Of a stretch of 64,000 bases of DNA, positions 18,860 to 30,800 are shown one piece after another. The notes beneath the pieces were generated by a model, which worked only from the letters and a program-made list of their open reading frames with translations, did not search any database and had not been told where the DNA came from. This stretch comes from Melitaea cinxia (taxonomy: Eukaryota; Arthropoda; Insecta; Lepidoptera; Nymphalidae): assembly GCF_905220565.1 (NCBI RefSeq), contig NC_059423.1, positions 5,390,001 through 5,454,000 of the forward strand. The letters run 5' to 3'. The stretch's first letter is position 1. Every line of letters starts with the position of its first letter. Both the position numbers and the translations under genes were made by a program.

Positions 18860-21800
18860 GTAAGTCCTACATGGTCATGTTTAGTAACTTTTAAATGTTT
18901 TTTTTTTGTATCGGGGGGCGTATCCTTTAAGATTCCACTTGGATAACTTCATAGATCTTGTTAAGAAGTTATTTTTTGATAATAAAATTAGTCAGAATAT
19001 TGTCCTTCATATCTGTCGAATATAGTTTACTCAAAGTTCTACTAATCGTAATAGAAAAACAAATGACGTGGATGATTTTCTTATTAACACAGTTTTTTTT
19101 CGCTATCATTATAATTACCGAAACGAAAAGGTGTAAGAGAGTATTCGACCGTGATACGTGTTTTTTTTCGTAAACTCTTTGAAATTGTGTTAAAAATATT
19201 TTATTTTCTTTTGTTTATTTTTTTAATACCAATTAAAAAAAATGGTCATTAAATTAAAACGATTTTCTATTTATAAAATTACTTTCTATTGGCCGTAACA
19301 TACTTTTATTCTAAAGATGTCAATATGAAAAGTAGCTGAATATTAATTTCTAAATTGAATTCATTATGTAAGTTTCTAAATGCATTTTTGAAGTCTGTTA
19401 TTTGTTCCGAGTAACTGTTGAAGCTACAAAAACCCTTGATAGCAGTGATTCCTTTTATACATTGCTTAGATTTAGATTCATCATCACTACAGCCTATACA
19501 GTCCACTGCTGGACATAGGCCTCCACAAATTTACGCCAAAAACAACATCAACTCATGTGTTTCGCCCATAGTCACCACGCTGGGCAGGTAGGTTGGTGAC
19601 CGCAGTACTGGTAGATTTAGATTAGATAAGGATTTATTTTTTTGAAACACCTGCGTTATAAATGAAGTTAATAATCTTTGCATTATTGAATAAATGTTTT
19701 TAAAATAAGTTACTCAAAACTAAAATTTTTACATATTATAGATTAGATTAGATTAAAATGACTAAATGGGTCTTTTAACTGTCTGAAATTAACTGTATCA
19801 CTATATGATATGCTCCCCAAAAACATTCCGCGGCCGGTTAATGTTTGTTTTCTTCTAACTTTAGTGCCATCTTCTTTTTGTGTTGTCTTAGCTAAGTTTA
19901 TTAGAACTAATGATATAAAATTATAATTTACCAATAAATTAAAATTAAATAATCATGTCAAATATTTTCAAATAACTGCAGCTTAAGCGGCTTATCCCAC
20001 TATTGCACTGTCAAAAATGGACCGTTTCCGGATTTATACACTTTCAGTACTTGTTATTGGTAAAATCATCGGCGAAAAGCTGATGGAGCCAATGTCTTTA
20101 AAGAAGAAGAAGACTAAATGGGTCATTGTTCAGATTAATTTTTTTTTATACAATTTGATCCGCAATCAAGTGTACGACTCGCCTGATGGTAAGCGATTAT
20201 TTTATCTTATCGCCTGCAACACTAGAAGCATCGCAAGCATGTTGCTGATCCGACTCACCATACCCAACACAGGAACACATCGCTGCTTGTAAGAAGTATT
20301 ATTTAGCTGTGATCTTAAGGTTATCTGTAAGGTCAAGGTAGCTACTTCTTCTGTGGGGCAGTTCCAGTTTTCTAATTTAAAAGAATTATTAATATGTAAA
20401 AAATTTAAGCATTAAAAAGTTATTATTGTCTATAAGTTTATGTCATGTTTTTAAGGATTGCGTGGAAGATAGCACAAACGATCCTCTATCAGTTCCAGTG
20501 GATTCCTCCCCACCTAGTGGAGATGTCAAAACAGACAAGAAAAAACCCAGCGAAAATGTATCCTTAACTGACAACAGCTTGCTGGTTTGTATACCATTTA
20601 TACTTATTGTACTGTAGGTAGTCTAAATCAAAATAAGAATTCCTTTATTCAAGTTTTTTTAATTCTATAAAGATGGTGGGCTTCAGTCTGTAATATCCCA
20701 CTGTTCGGCAGAGGCCTCTTTCCCCATGTAGGAAAAGGATCAGAGCTTAATCTGCACAAATGCGGGTTGGCTGATATATTCTCTACTATGAGTGAAGATC
20801 ACTATAACTATACATGATAACAACCAGCACCGACGGCTTAACGTACTCGCCGAGGTACGGTGGTGAGACCCACAAGGACAGCACAAACACCCAGACCACG
20901 GCAAACATCTGTATGGTCAATACAAAAGTTTTTCATGTGCGGTCATCGAACCCGCAACCGCAAGCGCAACAGCCACAAACCAGTGCTGTGACCAAAGGTG
21001 GTAAACAAGCATACAATCCACTAGATGGTAAATGGATAATGTAATCCATTGACACTAATAACACCAGGAGAGATTAAGATTCCCATTTTTAAACAAAGCC
21101 ATTAAACCAATCAATGAATCAAATTTGTTTACCATTGTCATTTGAGATGGAGCAGGTACAGCCTTGAATCTAAGCTTCCTTAAATAATTAAACTTCGAGC
21201 ATGTGAATCCCAAGCAAATTAAATACATTATCTTCTTTTTTTTTCAGGTGGACATATCAGATGCATTAAGCGAAAAGGAAAAAGTAAAGTTCACAGTTCA
21301 CACGAAAACAACTCTGCCCGAGTTTCAGAAGTCTGAGTTCTTTGTAGTGCGACAGCATGAGGAGTTTGTGTGGCTCCACGATAGATACGAAGAGAATGAA
21401 GAGTATGCTGGATATATTGTGAGTTTTATTTATTAAATGAGTAAGCAAACTACATTCTGTCATAATTTTTGTGTCATTAAACTCCATAATAAATTATATA
21501 AAGTACATAATTTTATCATCATAATCATTCATTCGGTTCGCTTAAACTGAATATAAAAATCATCATATCAAAAATTTCGATCTAGAGCGCCGACACGGTC
21601 AGTCGGAGACGCGGGTTCGAACCCCGCTGGAGCGGTCGATTTTTGATATGATATTCAAAAATGTTTAGAATTCCTAAAGTGTGGGTAACACAAAAATAAT
21701 ATCGTACATTAAAAAATAGCATGGTGTCGTCTCCTGTCAAAGATTTTCATTGTACTATGAAACTTTGAATAGTTACGGGTTTCTGTAAAGAGCTCACTAT

Positions 21801-24800
21801 AGACGGCGCCACGGTTCGCTTAAGCTGAATATAAAAATCATCATATCGAAAATTTCGATCTAGCGGGTACATCGTTCCATTGGCTAGAGCGCCGACACGG
21901 TCAGTCGGAGACGCGGTTTCGATGGTGGTGTGGGTAACACAAAAATAAAATCGTACATCATCATTCAGCCTATTGCAGTCCACTGCTGGACATAGGCCTT
22001 CACAAGTTCACGCCAAAAATGGCGTGAACTCACGTGTTTTGCCCATAGTCACCACGCTGGGCAGGCGGGTTGATGACCGCAGGGCAGGCTTTGTTGCAAC
22101 GAAAACGCTGCTGCCCGTCTTCGGCCTGTGTATTTCAAAGCCAGCAGTTGGATGGTTATCCCGCCATCGGTCGGCTATTTAAGTTCCAAGGTGGTAGTGG
22201 AACTGTGTTATCTCTTAGTCGCCTCTTACGACATCCAAGGGGAAGAGAGGGGCTGCCTATATTCTTACTGCCGTAACCATATAGCATATAAAGTACGCAA
22301 TTCGAAAAGAATATGGAGAGTGAAATCATGTGAAACAATGAAGCAGTAGTGACGTTGAGAGTTACGCTGAAGAGTGATGCTTTACACCGCTTTTACCAGC
22401 ATTTTACTGTACCAACACTCTAAAATCAAAATGTAAATTGACGCTTTTTGGACATTGGATTAGAGTTTACTTTTTAAAAATGTTAGATATATAAAAAATA
22501 TATCTATTTTTTTTCGCAAGAGCGTTGCGTAGTAAAACATCATTCTCAAGGCAGGTCAACAAAAGGGGCTAAGGCTTAATTATATACCCTATGGACTTCC
22601 TCGGTAAATGTAGTACCAAAATAGTTTTTCAATTCGAACCATTACTTCCTGAGATTAGGGTGTTTAAACAAACAAACAAAAAACTACAGCTTTATAATAT
22701 CAGTATAGATGTGTTTGTGTGTGTTAGATTCCGCCCGCGCCCCCGCGGCCCGATTTCGATGCGTCTCGCGAGAAACTACAGCGGCTGGGAGAGGGTGAGG
22801 GCGCTCTCACACGCGAGGAGTTCCTCAAGATGAAGGAGGAGCTTGAAGAGTGAGTGATGATTCCCTACACCCCAATTCTACTCCTCACTTCCTAACTCCC
22901 TCACACTTCCTAACTCCCTAACACCTATTCTCTCATTCCACTTACTAAGTACCTCACTCGACTTACCCCCGTAACTCCCCCTTTTCCCTCACTCTCCTTA
23001 CTTTCTCACTCTCTGTACTCCCCATATTTCCCTTTCCATTCCCCACGTTCTCCCTTTTTTACGCCATTCGTTGTTTATTTGGATTCTTTGTTGATTTTTT
23101 GGCTATTGTAATAAATAGACCTTATTATATGTCCGGTCCGGACCTATAGACAACTTAATACTTGCGTTCTAGGCAACAGTCGACTGATATTCGTATTTAT
23201 ATATTTTTATATGTAAATGTAAACATATAAACCACACTGCTTACATAATACTGGAGGGGAAATTAGGTTCACTGCACCAATGAGTCCATTTTATTGGTAC
23301 AATTTCTACAACATTGGGGTGGCAAACAAGCATCCATCTAATGGTAAATGGATACGGTAGTCCTTCAACACCAGGACTCTGCCCCCGACCCTTCCCAGGA
23401 TCACTAAACCTTACTTCCTTACCACAGGGACACTATTTCAGAGCAGTGGTTATTTGGCTGTGATCTTCGGTATCGGTAAGGTCGAGGTACTTCTCCATGT
23501 TTCTGTATGTACATGATCATGACATCGCTTCTGTATGTACATGATGTACTTCCCCTGTTCCCGATTTTGAGCAAGATATTTTCAGCTATACCCTACCTAA
23601 ATATTATTATTATCGTTTATTACACAGAGAATACCTGGCAACGTTCAAGAAGACGGTAGCAATGCACGAAGTATTCCTACAGCGGCTGGCAGCTCACCCA
23701 GTGTTCAGGAACGACGCTCATCTGAGGGTGTTCCTGGAATACGAACAGGACCTGTGCGCTAAGCCCCGGGGGAAGATGGATCTCATTGGTGGTCTGGTGA
23801 GTCGGGTAGCGAGTTTGACGCCCATTTGATAGATGTTAATTTAAGGCCAGTTTTAGCAATATCAAAGTGGACTTTTAAAGTATGTTTAAATTGTTATTTT
23901 ACAAATTGATATATATTTTTTAATGAATTAATTAGTTAAAGTAAAGCTATCACTGATTCTGAATGAAGAGTCTGTAAGAAATTCCGCAATTATATTTAAA
24001 AAAAATCTGTCGTTTATTATAAATAGCGGTTTCTGGTACATCTCTTTAATGATGTATCATTAAAGAGATGTACCAGATCTATGATGTATCTGTAGATAGG
24101 GATAGGGGATTAGCGACTATCTTGGGTATTGAAACTCCCTTAAGGCCTACTTCATCACAACAATAAGACTACAAAATTTCGTTTAAAGAGGTTTCTGATA
24201 AGAATGTCTGATCAATAAAGTGTGGGTAAAACGAAAAATTAAAAATAACTTTTTACTGCTCTATGATATTATATTTTTTCTAAAATAATAAACACTCTAA
24301 TGGCCTAATTTAGTCCCTGCTGTTAAAATATATCCATAACTTAAAAAATATATGATAAATTCTATTCCCAACTTTAACACTTACTTATTACACCACTTTA
24401 ACAGGCCCTAAGGGAACGTTCAAGTGTTACGTAACGCAATTTGAAGAAAGGGGGTACAGAAAAACGTTACGACTCGTTACGTAGAGGGGGGAGGGGTGTA
24501 AAAAATATTTTAAAATTTGCGATATGTTGATTTTATACTTGAATGATTGATGATTATTATACTTGAATGGCCAATAATGAATGGCCAACAATGCGAAGTC
24601 GAAAACTTGATACAGGTTAAAATATATGTCGAAGACGTCATCTATCGTTATCGTTATCGTCTATCGTTAGACATAATGTGGGCGAAAAGTGAATAAAAAA
24701 CGATAATTGTCTTCGTTTTGATAATTTTCACAAATTTCTTTTCAATTGTGCGATGCGTCGACGTCAGAAGTCTTTGCTTTTTAATATGTATTATTATTAT

Positions 24801-27800
24801 TTTTTAAAACTATGGCAAACAAGCATACGGCCGACTTGATGGTAAGCGGTGCCTATAGATGCCTCCAACACCAGTTTTTTTTTTTTTTTTTTAATATGCA
24901 ACTAGGCCAGCATCTAGCCAGTTACCGTAACCTTTAGACGCTGTGACCTTAAAAATGTCACAAGCTCTACCTTACAGGATCTCATAGCACTATTTGAGAG
25001 CACTGTTATTTATCGAATTTCTGTAACATTGAGACACTGTAGTCGGGTCGCTCCAGATTTTAACAGGATATTTCCTGTGCCCTATAATAATGACCTAGAC
25101 GGGTCCTGGAGTGGAAGGAGATCGCGTCTTGGCAAACGCAGTGTGGGACGTCCTCCGGCCCGTTGGACCGACAATCTACGTAAGATTGCCGGTGTAGGCT
25201 GGATGAGGATTGCGGAGTACCGGGATGTTTGGCGCGAACTTGGGGAGGCCTATGTCCAGCAGTGGACTGCAACAGGCTGAGCTGACTGGCTGATAATAAT
25301 TTCCGATATTTGTAACTGCCTAGGTCCGGTCAATGACTACAACAACGGACGAGATCTACTTAGGTGCGACAGTGAGGGATGTCAATGACTTCTTCGAGCA
25401 GGAGACGGCCTTCCTACAGGAGTACTACTCGCATTTGAAGGAGGCTGTGGCAAGGGTGGACCGTATGACGTCCAAGCATAAGGGTGGGTGACTTTTATAT
25501 TGGCGGGCTCGATACAGGCTTCAAAAACAAAAAATAAAAACCATGAGAAATCAATTGACAATTTAAAAAATGCTACATTTTGTCTATATCTTAACATTGA
25601 AGTCTGTTCAACAAGAAGAGATACCAAATGTAAACAAAGCCCATCATTTTTTCGTAGCGACGACGGAACAAACAAAATATAGTCTATCTCTTTCTATCTT
25701 GTTTGTTTGCTATCTGCTGCACGTCTCACTGCAAGGTCGAACGATATATTTTAACTGGCCTTGAAAACAATCGGACCGCGTACGGCCCTTTGATTTTGTA
25801 TTATTTATTTTTATTTCATTTCGTGTCCTGAAGTGCTCGGGTGATTTTTATATTATGATAATTATTATTTAAGAAGCATTAAATCTTAAATACATAATTA
25901 TATTTAATCAATTATATTTAATTCAGTAATTACAAAATATAAATATATTTTACATTTAAAAATTTTGTGTAAGTAAAAAAAGGTTACAAAACCCTGCATA
26001 GTTGGATGACCTCGCATTTGGTTTGTTTACATTTGGTATCTCGGCTCGTTTAACGCACTATAGGTATATTACAAACTTGGCTAATACACAAGGGTCTTGT
26101 GCAATAATCTTGAATTGCTTTGTCGGGGGTTCGGCAACGCAATATACAAGAACAACCCTATGGAAAAAAAACTCCGGAAGACCGGATCCCCATAGAAAAG
26201 TTGAAAATATGCTTATAAAAATATTAATATAATTGCAGAGGTAGCAGACGCTCACATAAAGCTGTCGTCATGTATCACTCAACTGGCTACCCGGGAACAA
26301 CCCCCCACAGAGAGGTTCCTTACAAGGGCAGCTGAGACGTTCGATAAGTGTCGGGTATGTCTATGTCAAATAAATCGTTCGTCACCAGCCTATCGCAGTC
26401 CACTACTGGTAATAGGCCTCCACAAGTTCGCGCCAAAAATGTCGTAAACTCGTGTGTAGCCCATAGTCACCATGGTGGGCAAGCGGTTTGCTGACCGTAG
26501 CTGGCTTTGTTGCACTGAAGGAATAAATCATAACAAAAAAATATATTTTTAATGTACTTTAAAAGAAAGGTCTCAATTCATCTGTAATTTTTGAAGTGAA
26601 AGACACACATAAATGTATAGAAGAGAATGAAATAGAATACTGTTACGTGTTAGGGTTCGAAGGATTTGGAGAGAAAGACCTGCTGACTCTTTTCAAGACT
26701 TTATTCACTAGGACTATGCCGACTTGTGTGTCCTTAACACTCGGTCGTACTCCTGAAGCTGCTCAATCCATCGAGCTACTTGACCTTCTGGGTTCTTGAA
26801 TTGCAGTAGCCACTTCAAGGCTGCGTGATCAGTCGCAGTAAAAACTGTCTGCCGATGAGATATTTGTTGAAATGTTGTAGCGTCTTTACAACAGCCAAGA
26901 GTTCTCTTCTTGTCACACAGTAGTTTCTCTCTGGCTTGGATAAAGATTTGCTGAAATATGCAATAACAACTTCTCTTTCACCCTGTTTTTGAGATAACAC
27001 CCCTCCAATGGCCGTGTTCACATTTTCAACATCCAATCCTAACCCGGTAACTCGTTCTTCCACTACGTCGACATCTTTTCGAAGTTTAGCCCCGCCCACT
27101 GACCCCGCCTATCATCGGCATACTAAGGACACACACATCGGTCGGCATTCCCATGCATCTTTTCGCTGCGGTGTTTCGTCTTGAAGTCATACTCCTGATC
27201 CCGGGCAGGGGGCGAAGCCCCTTGCTTCTTCAGCTCCTCTATTTGTTCCTCGATCCTTTTCATCCTTGCTATCTGGGTCTTCTTCTGCGGACAGTTGAGC
27301 TGAAGATGGCCCCTCTCGCCGCACTTGTAGCACATGACTCCAGAACTTTTCCTCGTAGGAGCCTTCGCCTCTTTGACTTCCTCAGAAACCTCGCGGATCT
27401 TATGGGTCTGCCGTATGTCATGGCGAACAGCCTCGACCTCTAAAGCATGCGCCAATGCTTCCTTTAACGAGGTGTGGTGACGAAGCTTCACTGCAGCTCT
27501 GACCTCCAGGTCTTTGATTCCGTCGACAAATGCTTGAACAATATTCGTGTTTATCATCTTGGTGTCGGCTCCTGGGTGTGCCTTCCTGACGAGTTTTTCA
27601 ATTTCCAACGCCCATTGTTCTAGTCCTTCTCCTGGGCGTTGAGCTCTGTCACGCAGATGGGCACGGAACACGTGCTTCAGGTGTCGCTCCCCGTATCGGG
27701 ATTCAAGTGCCTCCATCAAGTCTTGGAACCCGTTTCCTGTATGTGGCAGTGCTTCCAGAACCGACAAAGCTTGCCCTCTGAGCGCAACAGTAAGAGCGGT

Positions 27801-30800
27801 CAGGCATTGCTCTTCCGTCCATCCGTTGGCAGTAGCAACAGTCCGGAATTGTCGGCGATAAGCGTTCCACGAAGTAGTGCCGTCGTAGGGAGGCACTTTC
27901 ACTTTTGGTCCTTGCGCCACTCCAGTACTTCCACTAGACATTGCGGCTCCCGTGGTTTCAAGGCGCACTACTTTCTTTTGTAGTTCAGCAAGGACGGTTT
28001 TCACATTTTCCACATCTAATCCTAACCTGGTAACTCGTTCTTCCACTACGTCGACATCTTTTCGAAGTTTAGTCACCGCGTCACTAACATCTTTTACAGC
28101 CCAAAGCGTTTTTTCTTGGAGCTCTTTTTGTTGCTCTTGTAATTCTTGCAATTTTAAACTTGTTTGCTCTTGTAATTCTTGCAAAGCACCACGAATTTCG
28201 GCCTTTTGTTGCTCTTGTGATTCTTGCAATTTGAAACTTGTTTGCTCTTGTGATTCTTGCAAAGCACTACGAATTTCAGCCTTTTGTTGCTCCATTAATT
28301 TAATTAAACTTCCTAACTGAAGAGCCACTTGAGAGTCTGTAGAAGCTACGGGGTCGCTGGTGGACGTGGTAAGGTGGGCGGATCCAGTGGGCGGGGCTTG
28401 AGACAAAGTGGGCGGGGCCCGAGCCTGAGTAGGCGGGGCTGCGTCCGAGTGGGCGGGGCCTGCGTCCGTGTGGGCGGGGCCCGAGCCCGAGTGGGCGGGG
28501 CCCGAGCCCGAGTGGGCGGGGCCCGAGCCCGAGTGGGCTGGGCCTGGGGGGCGTGGTCAGTGGGCGGGGCATGATAGGCGGGGTCAGTGGGCGGGGCTTG
28601 GTCCATGGTGGGCGGAGCTTGGTCCCTAGTAGGTGTGGGCTCCGCAGCTCGTTGTGCCCTTGTCCTGACGCCCTTGAAGTCCTTGGAGTCTTCTCTCGGA
28701 GTCAATGGCATCTCCAAATCTCACTTCCGACACCAGTTGTTACGTGTTAGGGTTCGAAGGATTTGGAGAGAAAGACCTGCTGACTCTTTTCAAGACTTTA
28801 TTCACAAGCACTAGGTCCAACACAAAGCACTAGGTTCAAACACTAAGCACTAACAATGTCCTATGTCGTAGCCAATGTCGTAGGTTTCGCTGGTACCACT
28901 CTTGATCACTAGTTTTCACCCTTGAAGTCGCCTCGAAGATCGCTCAAACTGAACTGTACTCGCTCGCCTACCTGCGGCTATTTATATCGGCCGACACAAG
29001 GCCCAGACCATTCTGGAAAGTTCACGCATGTACCCGGCTTTCGAGACTATACTTCTATATAGTTCCACAGTAGTACCTCTAACGCCATCTAGTATTGAGT
29101 AGAGAGTTTCATGCGGTCTCTGTATTTGCGTGGTTTCAATGGTTGCCGCTAGATGGCGCTAGTTTCTTTGTGTGTCCTTAACAATACTTTACAAAGTATT
29201 TTATATTCTTGGTGAAAAAAAAATCTCTTATACTACTTTTCAGAAGTTTTACTGGTGTGTGTGAATTGCATACACACACTTTTTTTATGTGTAAGCTAAT
29301 TAGTATTATTTATTAAAAATATAAAATATTAATTAAAATTTTAAAATAAAACTATTTTATGAAAAGGTTATAAAAGACTATTTTTTAATCCATTAAACTG
29401 ATTTAATTTGAAAACAATCAAAACGCCGTGTTCACAATTCCATTGTCTCCTGTAGATAACATACATAAAAGAATACATTCGACGAGAACCTCTCGTTTTT
29501 GAAGTCGGGAGTTATAATTTTTTATTCTCTGTGGTTGTAGAAAATCGAAGGTCGAATGGCATCAGATCAAGACCTGAAGTTGGCAGACACACTACGCTAT
29601 TATATGAGAGATGCCCACGCGGCCAAAGCGGTACTTGTTAGGAGACTGAGGTATGGCTCTAGTCATAGTTGGTACGGCATCATATTTTAATTTATTTGTA
29701 AAACTAAAATATACATAACTAGCGACTCGCTCCGGCTTCGCATGGCTGCAATGCTGATACTTAATATAAAATAAATATTTGAATTGTAAGCACATAAAAA
29801 TATGTGTTTATTTACGACATCACATTAGAAACCTCTAAAACTATCAGTATTCCTCTACTATTATGCATGCATTATACATAAAAACCTTCCCCTGGAATCA
29901 ATCTATTTATTAAAGAAAACCACATTAAAATCTGTTGCGTAGTTTTAAAGATCTAAGCATACAGAAAGCGGGAAATCGAAAATTTATTTAAACATATAAA
30001 TGTTATTTCAGATGTCTAGCTGCATACGAGACAGCTAATAGGAATCTGGAGAAAGCAAGATCGAAGAATAAGGACGTCCACGCTGTGAGTACATGTGTAC
30101 ACATTAACAGACAAATACAAAAGCTAAGAAACACTTTTTCTACCACTAGGTATCGGCACGGATGTTGAGCGCTCGACGACATTGGGGATCGCCTTGTACA
30201 TCGTGGAGGGTCGTAAATAGGAATTAGTTTTGTTCAGTACAAAAGCTTCAAAAGTAAAAAAGTACGTTTGGATCGTCATTTTACATTTCCTAAAATATCT
30301 ATGTCCATAAAAATCTTAAAGTACATTTGAAGGTCAGCGCTCAATATCCGCGCCGATAACTATACCGCTCAAATTGTATTATAAATTTCCATAGAGATAG
30401 ACAGGTCACTTACGAGTCACTTGAGGTCCATCCATTGTCCATAAATTACGTCACACGTTAAGGGAGTAGGGGGGATCGACGAAGTACAACATCGTGTGAC
30501 AAGGGGTGGGTAAGGGTCCAACACTTATATATCTAATTGTAAGCATTAAAATATGATAAAATTATCCGAAAACGGTGAGGTAAATAATTGTTTTAATAAT
30601 TTTAATAATAAAGATAACCATGATAATTTAAAATCCTAAATTTGATATTTTAACTTCATACATATTAATGAATAACTTAAAAAATTAAAGTTTAAATTGT
30701 TCTGTTGGTGAATCGACTCTCGCTGTTCTATTTTTAGGAGTTTTATTTTGATTACGAAATTTCATTTCTGTTTGATTGTTGATTTTATCAAAAATGAATT

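Larger units (their letters stand above)
26641..29183 (-). mobile_element. Deleted and rearranged Ty3/gypsy-type LTR retrotransposon
   Basis: Both ends start TGTTACGTGTTAGGGTTCGA and end GTGTGTCCTTAACA, and the 4-bp target ATAC flanks it (26637-26640, 29184-29187). The 3' LTR (26641-26739) keeps only 99 bp of the 446 bp in the 5' LTR (28738-29183). Next to the 5' LTR a primer-binding site TGGTGTCGGAAGTGAGA is seen on the minus strand. Coding content is gag plus a scrap of RNase H; protease, RT and integrase are gone. Sits antisense in Snx6 intron 7. Confidence 0.9.

Noticed and set aside
20017..20292. 91-codon frame upstream of Snx6 exon 2 as its first exon
   Set aside because: It has no donor in suitable phase, and most of it is family B repeat sequence.
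28329..28574. Gly/Arg/Val-rich plus-strand frame
   Set aside because: Reverse strand of the GC-rich tandem repeat in gag; no start context or homology.
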